Shown here: positions 10,194 through 24,408 of the stretch, in pieces
Position numbering within the stretch: position 1 is the first letter of the stretch
Layout of the letters: each line of letters begins with the position of its first letter
Origin: Symsagittifera roscoffensis
Taxonomy: Eukaryota > Xenacoelomorpha > Acoela > Convolutidae
DNA: 64,000 nt
NCBI RefSeq assembly: GCF_963678635.1
Contig: NC_087062.1
Location: 50,296,178 to 50,360,177 of the forward strand
Reading direction: 5' to 3'
Notes under the pieces: model-generated
What the model saw: only the letters and a program-made list of their open reading frames with translations
Databases searched by the model: none
What the model was told of the DNA's origin: nothing
Position numbers and translations under genes: made by a program

Positions 10194-13100
10194 AAACAAG
10201 AGCCACTCATCTAAAGGTAATCACCATCTCTAGATAATCTATTGCATATTGAAATTTCTAACAAGTAGAATTTCTGCGAACGAAAAGAAAAACTTCGTAG
10301 TTGCTGACTAAGCGAAAAAAAAAATCCGCGAGATTTGATAAACATGGCATGTATGTCAAAAGGTAGAGCGCCTACTTAGCAAGCCAGAAGTACGGGGAGC
10401 AATTCCCCGCATCTCCGAAGTTAAGGACATCGAGCAATTAATTAACTGTCTTCAGAAAACTAGTGAATATTGAAGTCTTATACAAGAAATACCTTCCCAG
10501 AAAATTTATAACCTCTTGTTTGCCGACTGAAACAAAGGCTTCCTCGACAGTTGTAAACAATGGGGATGTAGCTCAAATGGTAGAGCGCTCGCTTTGCATG
10601 CGAGAGGTACGGGGATTGATGCCACGCATCTCCAAAACTAGAGCCACTCATCAAATGGCAATCACTATCTCCAGATAATCTATTGCATATTGAAATTCCT
10701 ATTAAGTAGATTTTCTGCGAACGAGAAGAAAAAAAACATAGTTGCTGACTAAGCAAAAAAAACTTCCGCGAGATTTGATAACCATGGGATGTAGGTCAAA
10801 TGGTAGAGCGCCAACTTATCGAGCCAGAAATACGGGGAGCAATACCCCGCATCTCCAAAGTTAAGGGCATCGAGTATTTAATTAACTTTCTTCAGAAAAC
10901 TACTGAATATTGAAATCTTGTACAAGGAATACCTTCCCAGAAAAATTATAACCTCTTGTTTGCCGACTGAAACAAAAGCTTCTTCGACAGTTCTAAACTA
11001 TGGGGATGTAGCTCAAATGGTAGAGTGCTCTCTTTGCATGCAAGAGGTACCGGGATCGAAGCTCCGAATCTGCAAAACTAGAGCCACTCATCAAATGGTA
11101 ATCACTATCTCAAGATAATCTATTGCATATTGAAATTCCTAACAAGTAGATTTTCTGCGAACAAAAATAAAAACTTCATATTTGCTGACTAAGCGAAAAA
11201 AAATTCCGCGAGATTTGATGAACATGGGATGTAGGTCAATTGGTAGAGCGCCCACTTATCAAGCCAGAAGTACGGGGAGCAATACTCCGCATCTCCAAAG
11301 TTAAGGACATCGAGTATTTAATTAACTTTCTTCAGAAAACTACTGAATATTGAAATCTTGTACAAGGAATACCTTCCCAGAAAATTTATAACCTGTTGTT
11401 TGCCGACTGAAACAAAAGCTTCTTCGACAGTTCTAAACTATGGGGATGTAGCTCAAATGGTAGAGCGCTCTCTTTGCATGCGAGAGGTACTGGGATCGAT
11501 GCCCCGAATCTCCAAAAATAGAGCCACTCATCAAATGGTAATCACTATCTCAAGATAATCTATTGCATATTGAAATTCCTAACAAGTAGATTTTCTGCGA
11601 ACGAAAAGAAAAACTTCATAGTTGCTGACTAAGCGAAAAAAAATTCCGCGAGATGTGATGAACATGGGATGTAGGTCAATTGGTAGAGCGCCGACTTATC
11701 AAGCCAGAAGTACGGGGAGCAATACTCCGCATCTCCAAAGTTAAGGAAATCGAGTATTTAATTAACTTTCTTCAGAAAACTACTGAATATTTAAATATTG
11801 TACAAGGAATACCTTCCCAGAAAATTATAACCTCTTGTTTGCCGACTGAAACAAAAGCTTCTTTGACAGTTCTAAACTATGGGGATGTAGCTCAAATGGT
11901 AGAGCGCTCTCTTTGCATGCGAGAGGTACCGGGATTGATGCCCCGAATCTCCAAAACTAGAGCCACTCATCAAATGGTAATCACTATCTCAAGATAATCT
12001 ATTGCATATTGAAATTCCTAACAAGTAGATTTTCTGCGAAAGAAAAGAAAAACTTCATAGTTGCTGACTAAGCGAAAAAAAATTCCGCGAGATTTGATGA
12101 ACATGGGATGTAGGTCAATTGATAGAGCGCCCACATATCAGGCCAGAAGTACGGGGGGCAATACTCCGCATCTCCAAAGTTAAGGACATCGAGTATTTAA
12201 TTAACTTTCTTCAGAAAACTACTGAATACTGAAATCTTCTACAAGAAATACCTTCCCAGAAAATTTATAACCTCTTGTTTGCCGACTGAAACAAAAGCTT
12301 CCTCGACAGTTCTAAACTATGGGGATGTAGCTCAAATGGTAGAGCGCTCGCTTTGCATGCTAGAGGTACGGGGATCGATGCCCCGGATGTCCCAAACTAG
12401 ATCGACTCATCAAAAGGTAATCACTGTCTCCAGATAATCTATTGCATATTGAAATTCCTAACAAGTAGATTTTTTGCGAACGAAAAGAAAAACTTCATAG
12501 TTGCTGACTAAGCGAAATAAACTTCCGCGAGATTTGATAGTAATGGGGATGAAGGTCAAATGGTAGAGCTCCCACTTATCAAGCCAGGAGTACGGGGAAC
12601 AATACCCCGCATCTCCAAAGTTAAGGACATCGAGTATTTAATTAACTTTCTTCAGAAAACTACTGAATACTGAAATCTTCTACAAGAAATACCTTCCCAG
12701 AAAATTTATAACCTCTTGTTTGCCGACTGAAACAAAAGCTTCTTCGGCAGTTCTAAACTATGGGGATGTAGCTCAAATGGTAGAGCGCTCTCTTTGCATG
12801 CGAGAGGTACCGGGATCGAAGCTCCGAATCTCCAAAACTAGAGCCACTCATCAAATGGTAATCACTATCTCAAGATAATCTATTGCATATTGAAATTCCT
12901 AACAAGTAGATTTTCTGCGAACGAAAAGAAAAACTTCAGCGAAAAAAAATTCCGCGAGATTTTGGTAAACATGGGATGTAGGTCAAATAGTAGAGCGCCT
13001 ACTTAGCAAGCCAGAAGTACGGGGAGCAATGCCCCGCATCTCCGAAGTTAAGGACATTGAACAATTAATAACTTTCTTCAGAAAACTACTGAAAATTGAA

Positions 13101-14932
13101 GTCTTATACAAGAAATACCTTCCAAGAAAAATTGTAACCTCTTGTTTGCCGACTGAAACAAAGGCTTCCTCGGCAGTTCAAAACTATGGGGATGTAGCTC
13201 AAATGGTTAAGAGCTCGCTTTGCATGCGAGAGGTACGAAGATCGATGCCCCGCACCTCCAAAACTAGAGTCACTCATCAAATGGTAATCACTGTCTCCAG
13301 ATAATCTATTGCATATTGAAATTCCTAACAAGTAGATTTTTTGCGAACGAAAAGAAAAACTTCATAGTTGCTGACTAAGCGAAATAAACTTCCGCGAGAT
13401 TTGATAGTAATGGGGATGAAGGTCAAATGGTAGAGCTCCCACTTATCAAGCCAGGAGTACGGGGAGCAATACCCCGCATCTCCAAAGTTAAGGACATCGA
13501 GTATTTAATTAACTTTCTTCAGAAAACTACTGAATACTGAAATCTTCTACAAGAAATACCTTCCCAGAAAATTTATAACCTCTTGTTTGCCGACTGAAAC
13601 AAAAGCTTCCTCGACAGTTCTAAACTATGGGGATGTAGCTCAAATGGAAGAGCGCTCGCTTTGCATGCTAGAGGTACGGGGATCGATGCCCCGGATGTCC
13701 CAAACTAGATCGACTCATCAAAAGGTAATCACTATCTCCAGATAATCTATTGCATATTGAAATTCCGAACAATTATATTTTCTGCGAACGAAAAGAAAAA
13801 CTTCAGCGAAAAATAATTCCGCGAGATTTTGGTAAACATGGGATGTAGGTCAAATAGTAGAGCGCCTACTTAGCAAGCCAGAAGTACGGGGAGCAATGCC
13901 CCGCATCTCCGAAGTTAAGGACATTGAACAATTAATAACTTTCTTCAGAAAACTACTGAAAATTGAAGTCTTATACAAAAAATACCTTCCAAGAAAAATT
14001 GTAACCTCTTGTTTGCCGACTGAAACAAAGGCTTCCTCGACAGTTCAAAACTATGGGGATGTAGCTCAAATGGTTAAGAGCTCGGCTTGCATGCGAGAGG
14101 TACGATTATCGATGCCCCGCACCTCCAAAACTAGAGTCACTCATCAAATGGTAATCACTGTCTCCAGATAATCTATTGCATATTGAAATTCCTAACAAGT
14201 AGATTTTTTGCGAACGAAAAGAAAAACTTCATAGTTGCTGACTAAGCAAAAAAAACTTCCGCGAGATTTGATAGTAATGGGGATGAAGGTCAAATGGTAG
14301 AGCGCCTACTTAGCAAGACAGAAGTACGGGGCGCAATACCCGGCATCTCCGAAGTTAAGGACATCGAGCAATTAATTAACTTTCTTCAGAAAACTACTGA
14401 AAATTGAAGTCTTATACAAGAAATACCTTCCAAGAAAAATTTTAACCTCATGTTTGCCGACTGAAACAAAGGCTTCAACGACAGTTCAAAACTATGGGGA
14501 TGTACCTCAAATGGTAGAGCGCTCGCTTAGCATACGAGAGGTACGGAGAGCAATGCCCCGCATCTCCAAAACTAGAGCCACTCATTAAATGCTAATCATT
14601 ATCTCCAGATAATCTATTGCAGATTGAAATTCCTAACAAGTAGATTTTCTGCGAACGAAAAGGAAAACTTCATAGTTGACTAAGCGAAAAAAAATTCCGC
14701 GAGATTTGATAAACATGGGATGTAGGTCAAATGGTAGAGCGCCTACTTAGCAAGACAGAAGTACGGGGAGCAATACCCGGCATCTCCGAAGTTAAGGACA
14801 TCGAGCAATTAATTAACTTTCTTCAGAAAACTACTGAAAATTGAAGTCTTATACAAGAAATACCTTCCAAGAAAAATTTTAACCTCATGTTTGCCGACTG
14901 AAACAAAGGCTTCCTAGACAGTTCTAAACTAT

Positions 14933-15005
14933 GGGGATGTAGCTCAAAAGGTAGAGCGCTCGCTTTGCATGCGAGAGGTACGGGGATCGATGCCCCGCAT
15001 CTCCA
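14933..15005 (+). tRNA. tRNA-Ala(TGC)
   Basis: First copy in the plus arm with every stem paired: GGGGATG/CATCTCC with G3:U70, GCTC/GAGC, CTCGC/GCGAG and CGGGG/CCCCG. Anticodon loop TTTGCAT, D loop AAAAGGTA, T loop ATCGATG. Position 54 is A instead of the near-universal T, as in most of the array. Confidence 0.75.
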
Positions 15006-18000
15006 AAAGTAGAGCCACTTATTAAATGGTAATCACTACCTCCAGATAATCTATTGCATATTGAAATTCCTAATAAGTAGATTTTCTGCGAAGAAAAACT
15101 TCATAGTTGCTGACTAAGCGAAAAAAAACTTCCGCGAGATTTGATAGTAATGGGGATGAAGGTCAAATGGTAGAGCGCCCACTTATCAAGCCAGAAGTAC
15201 GGGGAGCTATACCCCGCATCTCCGAAGTTAAGGACATCGAGTATTCAAATAACTTTCTTTAGAAAACTACTGAATCTTGAAATCTTGTACAAGAAATACC
15301 TTCCCAGAAAATTTATAACCTCTTGTTTGCCGACTGAAACAAAAGCTTCCTCGACAGTTCTAAACTATGGGGATGTAGCTCAAATGGTAGAGCGCTCGCT
15401 TTGCATGCGAGAGGTAAGGGGATCGATGCCCGCATCTCCAAAAGTAGAGCCACTCATCAAATGGTAATCACGATCTCCAGATAATCTATTGCATATTGAA
15501 ATTCCTAACAAGTAGATTTTTTGCGAACGAAAAGAAAAACTTCATAGTTGCTGACTAAGCGAAATAAACTTCCGCGAGATTTGATAGTAATGGGGATGAA
15601 GGTCAAATGGTAGAGCTCCCACTTATCAAGCCAGGAGTACGGGGAGCAATACCCCGCATCTCCAAAGTTAAGGACATCGAGTATTTAATTAACTTTCTTT
15701 AGAAAACTACTGAGTATTGAAATCTTGTAAAAGACATACCTTCCCAGAAAATTTATAACCTCTTGTTTGCCGACTGAAACAAAGGCTTCCTCGACAGGTG
15801 TAAACTATGGGGATGTAGCTCAAATGGTAGAGCGCTCGCTTTGCATGCAAGAGGTACGGGGATCGATGCCCCGGATCTCCAAAACTAGATCGACTCATCA
15901 AATGGTAATCACTGTCTCCAGATAATCTATTGCACATTGAAATTCCTAACAAGTAGATTTTCTGCGAACGAAAAGAAAAACTTCATAGTTGCTGACTAAG
16001 CGAAAAAAAAATTCCGCGAGATTTGATACCCATGGGATGTAGGTCAAATGGTAGAGCGCCTACTTAACAAGCCAGAAGTACGGGGAGCAATATCCCGCAT
16101 CTCCGAAGTTAAGGGCATCGAGTATTTAAATAACTTTCTTTAGAAAACTACTGAGTATTGAAATCTTGTAAAAGAAATACCTTCCCAGAAAATTTATAAC
16201 CTCTTGTTTGCCGACTGAAACAAAAGCTTCCTCGACAGTTCGAAACTATGGGGGTGTAGCTCAAATGGTAGAGCGCTCGCTTTGCATGCGAGAGGTACGG
16301 GGATCGATGCCCGCATCTCCAAAAGTAGAGCCACTCATCAAATGGTAATCACTATCTCCAGATAATCTATTGCATATTGAAATTCCTAACAAGTAGATTT
16401 TCTGCGAACGAAAATAAAAGCTTCGTAGTTGCTGACTAAGCGAAAAAAAAAAATCCGCGAGATTTGATAAACATGGGATGTAGGTCAAATGGTAGATCGC
16501 CTACTTAGCCAGCCAGAAGTACGGGGAGCAATACCCCGCATCTCCGAAGTTAAGGACATCGAGCAATTAATTAACTTTCTTCAGAAAACTACTGAATATT
16601 GAAGTCTTATACAAGAAATACCTTCCCAGAAAATTTATAACCTCTTGTTTGCCGACTGAAACAAAGGCTTCCTCGACAGTTGTAAACTATTGGGATGTAG
16701 CTCAAATGGTAGAGCGCTCGCTTTGCATGCGAGAGGCACGGGGATCGATGCCCCGGATCTCCAAAACTAGATCGACTCATAAAATGGTAATCACTGTCTC
16801 CAGATAATCTATTGCACATTGAAATTCCTACCAAGTAGATTTTCTGCGAACGAAAAGAAAAACTTCATTGTTGCTGACTAAGCGAGAAAATAATTCCGAG
16901 AGATTTGATAACCATGGGATGTAGGTCAAATGGTAGAGCGCCTACTTAACAAGCCAGAACTACGGGGAGCAATACCCCGCATCTCCGAAGTTAAGGACAT
17001 TGAACAATTAATTAACTTTCTTCAGAAAACTAATGAAAATTGAAGTCTTATACAAGAAATACCTTCCCAGAAAATTTATAACCTCTTGTTTGCCGACTGA
17101 AACAAAGGCTTCCTCGACAGTTCTAAACTATGGGGATGTAGCTCAAATGGTAGAGCGCTCGCTTTGCATGCGAGAGGTACGGGGATCTAAGCCCGCATCT
17201 CCAAAAGTAGATCCACTCAATAAATGGTAATCACTTTCTCCAGATAATCTATTGCATATTGAAATTCCTAACAAGTAGATTTACTGCGAACGAAAAGAAA
17301 AAGTTCATAGTTGCTGACTCGGCGAAAAAAAATGCGCGAGATTTGATAACCATGGGATGTAGGTCAAATGGTAGAGAGCCTACTTAACAAGCCAGAAGTA
17401 CGGGGAGCAATATCCCGCATCTCCGAAGTTAAGGACATTGAACAATTATTAACTTTCTTCAGAAAACTACTGAAAATTGAAGTCTTATACAAGAAATACC
17501 TTCCCAGAAAATTTATAACCTCTTGTTTGCCGACTGAAACAAAGGCTTCCTCGACAGTTCTGAACTATGGGGATGTAGCTTAAATGGTAGAGCGCTCGCT
17601 TTGCATGCGAGAGGTACGGGGATCGATGCCCGCATCTCCAAAAGTAGAGCCACTCATCAAATGGTAATCACTATCTCCAGATAATCAATTGCATATTGAA
17701 ATTCCTAACAAGTAGATTTTCTGCGAACGAAAATAAAAGCTTCGTAGTTGCTGACTAAGCGAAAAAAAAATCCGCGAGATTTGATAAACATGGGATGTAG
17801 GTCAAATGGTAGATCGCCTACTTAGCCAGCCAGAAGTACGGGGAGCAATACCCCGCATCTCCGAAGTTAAGGACATCGAGCAATTAATTAACTTTCTTCA
17901 GAAAACTACTAAATATTGAAGTCTTATACAAGAATTACCTTCCCAGAAAATTTATAACCTCTTGTTTGCCGACTGAAACAAAGGCTTCCTCGACAGTTGT

Positions 18001-20647
18001 AAACTATGGGGATGTAGCTCAAATGGTAGAGCGCTTGCTCTGCATGTGAGAGGTACGGGGATCGATGCCCCGGATCTCCAAAACTAGATCGACTCATCAA
18101 ATGGTAATCACTGTCTCCAGATAATCTATTGCACATTGAAATTCCTACCAAGTAAATTTTCTGCGAACGAAAAGAAAAACTTCATAGTTGCTGACTAAGC
18201 GAAAAAAAAATTCCGCGAGATTTGATAACCATGGGATGTAGGTCAAATGTTAGAGCGCCTACTTAACAAGCCAAAACTACGGGGAGCAATACCCCGCATC
18301 TCCGAAGTTAAGGACATTGAACAATTAATTAACTTTCTTCAGAAAACTAATGAAAATTGAAGTCTTATACAAGAAATACCTTCCCAGAAAATTTATAACC
18401 TCTTGTTTGCCGACTGAAACAAAGGCTTCCTCGACAGTTCTAAACTATGGGGATGTAGCTCAAATGGTAGAGCGCTCGCTTTGCATGCGAGAGGTACGGG
18501 GATTAAGCCCGGGATCTCCAAAACTAGATCCAGTCAATAAATGGTAATCACTGTCTCCAGATAATCTATTGCATATTGAAATTCCTAACAAGTAGTTTTT
18601 CTGCGAACGAAAAGAAAAAGTTCATAGTTGCTGACTCAGCGAAAAAAAATTGCGCGAGATTTGATAACCATGGGATGTAGGTCAAATGGTAGAGCGCCTA
18701 CTTAACAAGCCAGAAGTACGGGGAGCAATACCCCGCATCTCTGAAGTAAAGGACATTGAACAATTAATTAACTTTCTTCAGAAAACTACTGAAAATTGAA
18801 GTCTTATACAAGAAATACCTTCCCAGAAAATTTATAACCTCTTGTTTGCCGACTGAAACAAAGGCTTCGTCGACAGTTCTGAACTATGGGGATGTAGCTT
18901 AAATGGTAGAGCGCTCGCTTTGCATGCGAGAGGTATGAGGATCGATTCCCCGGATCTCCAAAACTAGATCCACTCATTAAATGGTAATCACTGTCTCAAG
19001 ATAATCTACTGCATATTGAAATTCCTAACAAGTAGATTTTCTGCGAACGAAAAGAAAAACTTCATAGTTGCTGACTAAGCGAAAAAAAATTCCGCGAGAT
19101 TTGATAACCATGGGATGTAAGTCAAATGGTAGAGCGCCTACTTAACAAGCCAGAAGTACGGGGAGCAATACCCCGCATCTCCGAAGTTAAGGACATTGAA
19201 CAATTAATCAACTTTCTTCAGAAAACTACTGAAAATTGAAGTCTTATACAAGAAATACCTTCCAAAAAAAATTTTAATCTCTTGTTTGCCGACTGAAACA
19301 AAAGCTTCCTCGACAGTTATAAACTATGGGGATGTAGCTCAAATGGTAGAGCACTCGCTTTGCATGCGAGAGGTACGGAGATTGATGCCCTGCATCTCCA
19401 AAAGTAGAGCCACTCATCAAATGGTAATCGCTATCTCCAGATAATCTATTGCATATTGAAATTCCTAACAAGTAGATTTTCTGCGAACGAAAATAAAAGC
19501 TTCGTAGTTGCTGACTAAGCGAAAAAAAAATCCGCGAGATTTGATAAACATGGGATGTAGGTCAAATGGTAGATCGCCTACTTAGCCAGGCAGAAGTACA
19601 GGGAGCAATACCCCGCATCTCCGAACTTAAGGATATCGAGCAATTAATTAACTTTCTTCAGAAAACTACTGAATATTGAAGTCTGATACAAGAAATACCT
19701 TCCAAGAAAAATTTTAACCTCTTGTTTGCCGACTGAAACAAAGGCTTCCTCGACAGGTCTAAACTATGGGGATGTAGCTCAAATGGTAGAGCGCTCGCTT
19801 TGCATGCGAGAGGTACGGGGATCGATGCCCTCATCTCCAAAAGTAGAGCCACTCATCAAATGGTAATCACTGTCTCCAGATAATCTACTGCATATTGAAA
19901 TTCCTAACAAGTAGATTTTCTGCGAACGAAAAGAAAAACTTCATAGTTGCTGACTAAGCGAAAAAAAATTCCGCGAGATTTGGTAACCATGGGATGTTGG
20001 TCAAATGGTAGAGCGCCTACTTAACAAGCCAGAAGTACGGGGAGCAATACCCCGCATCTCCGAACTTACGGATATCGAGCAATTAACTAACTTTCTTCAG
20101 AAAACTACTGAATATTGAAGTCTTATACAAGAAATACCTTCCAAGAAAAATTTTAACCTCTTGTTTGCCGACTGAAACAAAGGCTTCCTCGACAGATCTA
20201 AATTATGGGGATGTAGCTCAAATGGTAGAGAGCTCGCTTTGCATGCATGAGGTACGGGGATGGATGCCGCGGATCTCCAAAACTAGATCTACTCATCAAA
20301 TGATAATCACTGTCTCCAGATAGTCTATTGCATATTGAAATTCCTAACAAGTAGATTTTCTGCGATTGAAAAGAAAAACTTCATAGTTGCTGACTAAGCG
20401 AAAAAAACTTCCGCGAGATTTGATAGTAATGGGGATGAAGGTCAAATGGTAGAGCGCCCACTTATCAAGCCAGAAGTACGGGGAGCAATACCCCGAATCT
20501 CCAAAGTTAAGGACATCGAGTATTTGATTAACTTTCTTCAGAAAACTACTGAATATTGAAATCTTATACAAGAAATACCTTCCCAGAAAATTTATAACCT
20601 CTTGTTTGCCGACTGAAACAAAGGCTTCCTCGACAGTTCTAAACTAT

Positions 20648-20720
20648 GGGGATGTAGGTCAATTAGTGGAGCGCCCACTTATCAAGCCAGAAGTAAGGGG
20701 AGCAATACCCCGCATCTCCG
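20648..20720 (+). pseudogene. Hybrid module: module 1 leader on a module 2 body
   Basis: The leader 'gttctaaactat' and GGGGATG acceptor belong to module 1. From 'taggtcaa' onward the body is module 2 ('cccacttatcaagccag'). It lies 217 bp before a second hybrid at 20865, so the local repeat is a single monomer rather than the usual dimer. Confidence 0.7.
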
Positions 20721-20864
20721 AAGTTAAGGACATTGAACAATTAATCAACTTTCTTCAGAAAACTACTGAAAGTTGAAGTCTTATACAAGAAATACCTTTC
20801 AAGAAAAATTGTAACCTCTTGTTTGCCGACTGAAACAAAGGCTTCCTCGACAGTTCTAAACTAT

Positions 20865-20937
20865 GGGGATGTAGCTCAAATGGTAGAGCGCCTACTTAGC
20901 AAGCCAGAAGTACGGGGAGCAATACCCAGCATCTGCA
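20865..20937 (+). pseudogene. Hybrid module: module 1 5' part on a module 2 3' part
   Basis: Reads module 1 through the D arm (GGGGATG, TA, GCTC), then 'cctacttagcaagccag' of module 2. The switch falls in the shared 'atggtagagcgc' stretch, as expected from recombination or conversion between the two modules. Confidence 0.7.
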
Positions 20938-21961
20938 AAGTTAAGGACATCGAGTATTTAATTAACTTTCTTCAGAAAACTAGTGAATATTGAAATCTTG
21001 TACAAAAAATACTTTCCCAGAAAATTTATAACCTCTCGTTTGCCGACTGAAAGAAAATTTTCCCCGACAGTTCTAAACTATGGGGATGTAGCTCAAATGG
21101 TAGAGCGCTCGCTTTGCATGCGAGAGGTACGGTGATCGATGCCCCGTATCTCCAAAACTAGAGCCACTCATCAAATGGTAATCACTATTTCAAGATAATC
21201 TATTGCATATTGAAATTCCTAACAAGTAGATTTTCTGCGAACGAAAAGAAAAACTTCATAGTTGCTGACTAAGCGAAAAAAAATTCCGCGATATTTGGTG
21301 AACATTGGATGTAGGTCAATTGGTAGAGCGCCCACCTATCAAGCCAGAAGTACGGGGAGCAATACCCCGCATCTCCAAAGTTAAGGACATCGAGTATTTA
21401 ATTAACTTTCTTCAGAAAACTACTGAATATTGAAATCTTATACAAGAAATATCTTCCCGGGAAATTATTAACCTCTTGTTTGCCGACTGAAACAAAAGCT
21501 TCCTCGACAGTTCTAATCTATGGTGATGTAGCTCAAATGGTAGAGCGCGCGCTTTGCATGCGAGAGGTACGGGGATTGATGCCCCGGATCTCCAAAACTA
21601 GAGCGACTCATCAAAAGGTAATCACTATCTGCAGAAAATCTATTGCATATTGAAACTCCTAACAATTAGATTTTCTGCGAACGAAAAGAAAAGCTTACTA
21701 GTTGCTGGCTAGGCAAAAAAAAATTCCGCGAGATTTGATAAACATGTGATGTAGGGCAAATCGTAGAGCGCCTACTTAGCAAGCCAGAAGTACGGGGAGC
21801 AATACCCCGCAACTCCGAAGTTAAGGACATCGAGCAATTAATTAACTTTCTTCAGAAAATTAGTGAATATTGAAATCTTGTACAAGAAATATCTTCCCGG
21901 GAAATTAATAACCTCTCGTTTGCCGACTGAAAGAAAAGTTTCCCCGACAGGACTAAACTAT

Positions 21962-22034
21962 GGGGATGTAGCTCAAATGGTAGAGCGATCGCTTTGCATG
22001 CGAGAGGTACGGGGATCGATGCCCCGCATCTCCA
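21962..22034 (+). tRNA. tRNA-Ala(TGC), one anticodon-stem mismatch
   Basis: Acceptor, D and T stems are complete. The anticodon stem is ATCGC/GCGAG with A27 opposite G43. Loop TTTGCAT. Confidence 0.6.
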
Positions 22035-23760
22035 AAACTAGAGCCACTCATCAAATGGTAATCACTATTTCAAGATAATCTATTGCATATTGAAATTCCT
22101 AACAAGTAGATTTTCTGCGAACGAAAAGAAAAACTTCATAGTTGCTGACTAAGCGAAAAAAAATTCCGCGAGATTTGGTGAACATTGGATGTAGGTCAAT
22201 TGGTAGAGCGCCCACCTATCAAGCCAGAAGCACGGGGAGCAATACCCCGCATCTCCAAAGTTAAGGACATCGAGTATTTAATTAACTTTCTTCAGAAAAC
22301 TACTGAATATTTAAATCTTATACAAGAAATATCTTCCCGGGAAATTAATAACCTCTTGTTTGCCGACTGAAACAAAAGCTTCCTCGACAGTTCTATTCTA
22401 TGGTGATGTAGCTCAAATGGTAGAACGCGCGCTTTGCATGCGAGAGGTACGGGGATTGATGCCCCGGATCTCCAAAACTAGAGCGACTCATCAAAAGGTA
22501 ATCACTATCTGCAGAAAATCTATTGCATATTGAAACTCCTAACAAGTAGATTTTCTGCGAACGAAAAGAAAAACTTCATAGTTGCTGGCTAAGCGAAAAA
22601 AAGTTCCGCGAGATTTGATAAATATGTGATGTAGGGCAAATCGTAGAGCGCCTACTTAGCAAGCCAGAAGTACGGGGAGCAATACCCCGCATCTCCGAAG
22701 TTAAGGACATCGAGCAATTAATTAACTTTCTTCAAAAAATTACTGAATATTGAAATCTTGTACAAGAAATACCTTCCCAGAAAATTTATAACCTCTCGTT
22801 TGCCGACTGAAAGAAAAGTTTCCCCGACAGGACTAAACTATGGGGATGTAGCTCAAATGGTAGAGCGCTCGCTTTGCATGCGAAAGGTACGGGGATCGAT
22901 GCTTCGTATCTCCAAAACTAGAGCCACTCATCAAATGGTAATCACTATCTCAAGATAATCTATTGCATATTGAAATTCCTAACAAGTAGACTTTCTGCGA
23001 ACGAAAAGAAAAACTTCATAGTTGCTGACTAAGCGAAAAAAAATTCCGCGAGATTTGGTGAACATTGGATGTAGGTCAATTGGTAGAGCGCCCACTTATC
23101 AAGCCAGAAGTACGGGGAGCAATACCCCGCATCTCCAAAGTTAAGGACATCGAGTATTTAATTAACTTTCTTCAGAAAACTACTGAATACTGAAATCTTT
23201 TACAAGAAATACTTTCCCGGGAAATTAATAACCTCTTGTTTGCCGACTGAAACAAAAGCTTCCTCGACAGTTCTAAACTATGGGGATGTAGCTCAAAAGG
23301 TAATCACTATCTGCAGATAATCTATTGCATATTGAAACTCCTAACAAGTAGATTTTCTGCGAACGAAAAGAAAAACTTCACAGTTGCTGGCTAAGCGAAA
23401 AAAATAACCTCTTGTTTGCCGACTGAAACAAAAGCTTCCTCGACAGTTCTAAACTATGGGGATGTAGCTCAAATGGTAGAGAGCTCGCTTTGCATGCGAG
23501 AGGTACGGGGATTGATACCCCGGATCTCCAAAATGTAATCACTATCTGCAGATAATCTATTGCATATTGAAACTCCTAACAAGTAGATTGATGCCCCGGA
23601 TACGGGGATTGATGCCCCGGATCTCCAAAAGGTAATCACTATCTGCAGATAATCTGTTGCATATTGAAACTCCTAACAAGTAGATTTTCTGCGAGCGAAA
23701 AGAAAAACTTCACAGAAAATCTGCAGATAGTGATAAAGGTGCAAAACTATCTGCAAAACT

Positions 23761-23797
23761 TCTGCAGATAGTGATAAAGGTAATCACTATCTGCAGA
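23761..23797. repeat. Perfect 15-bp inverted repeat, 7-nt loop (copy 1)
   Basis: Arm TCTGCAGATAGTGAT at 23761-23775, loop AAAGGTA, and the exact reverse complement at 23783-23797. A further partial arm lies just upstream ('ctgcagatagtgat' near 23721), so a longer cruciform or branched hairpin is possible. Confidence 0.9.
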
Positions 23798-24371
23798 TAA
23801 TCTATTGCATATTGAAACTCCTAACAAGTAGATTTTCTGCGAACGAAAAGAAAAACTTCACAGTTGCTGGCTAAGCGAATTTAATAACCTCTTAATTGCC
23901 GACTGAAACAAAAGCTTCCTCGACAGTTCTAAACTATGGGATGTACCTCAAATGGTAGAGCGCTCGCTTTGCATGCGAGAGGTACGGGGATTGATGCCCG
24001 GATCTCCAAAGGTAATCACTATCTGCAGATAATCTATTGCATATTGAAACTCCTAACAAGTAGATTTTCTGCGAACGAAAAGAAAAACTTCACAGTTGCT
24101 GGCTAAGCGAAAAACATAACCTCTTGTTTGCCGACTGAAACAAAAGCTTCCTCGACAGTTCTAAACTATGGGGATGTAGCTCAAATGGTAGAGCGCTCGC
24201 TTTGCAAGCGAGAGGTACGGGGATTGATGCCCCGGTTCTCCAAAAGGTAATCACTATCTGCAGATAATCTATTGCATATTGAAACTCCTAACAAGTAGAT
24301 TGATGCCCCGAAGAAAAACTTCACAGAAAATCTGCAGATAGTGATAAAGGTGCAAAACTATCTGCAAAACT

Positions 24372-24408
24372 TCTGCAGATAGTGATAAAGGTACTCACTA
24401 TCTGCAGA
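24372..24408. repeat. Inverted repeat copy 2 (one mismatch)
   Basis: Same structure as at 23761, but the right arm reads 'ctcactatctgcaga', which breaks one pair. Confidence 0.85.

Larger units (their letters stand above)
5638..23280 (+). repeat. Plus arm of the tRNA-Ala array, proximal part, mostly damaged module 1 copies
   Basis: Head-to-tail units of about 438 bp. Each has leader, module 1 (tRNA-Ala), a spacer of about 148 bp, module 2 (pseudo-tRNA) and a spacer of about 145 bp. Many module 1 copies here carry T-stem deletions, GATCTCC 3' acceptors (G7 mismatch) or broken anticodon stems. Starts read: 5759, 6191, 7513, 7953, 10121, 10562, 12321, 12762, 15369, 15809, 16250, 16690, 17132, 17569, 18008, 18449, 18888, 19328, 19768, 20207, 21082, 21522, 22402 and 22842 (each 72-73 nt). 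The segment around 6.5-7.5 kb recurs at 9.1-10.1 kb (shift 2608), and the 13.03-13.30 kb segment recurs at 13.90-14.17 kb (shift 867). No protein gene is visible. Confidence 0.9.

Noticed and set aside
15285-15467. Recurring 60-75 residue open frames such as those containing 'GDVAQMVERSLCMREVRGS'
   Set aside because: This peptide is a direct translation of the tRNA-Ala sequence. It recurs in every unit where no stop intervenes, varies with tRNA stem changes and has no independent coding signal. The minus-strand counterparts ('SPYLSHAKRALYHLSYIP') are the reverse translation of the same module.
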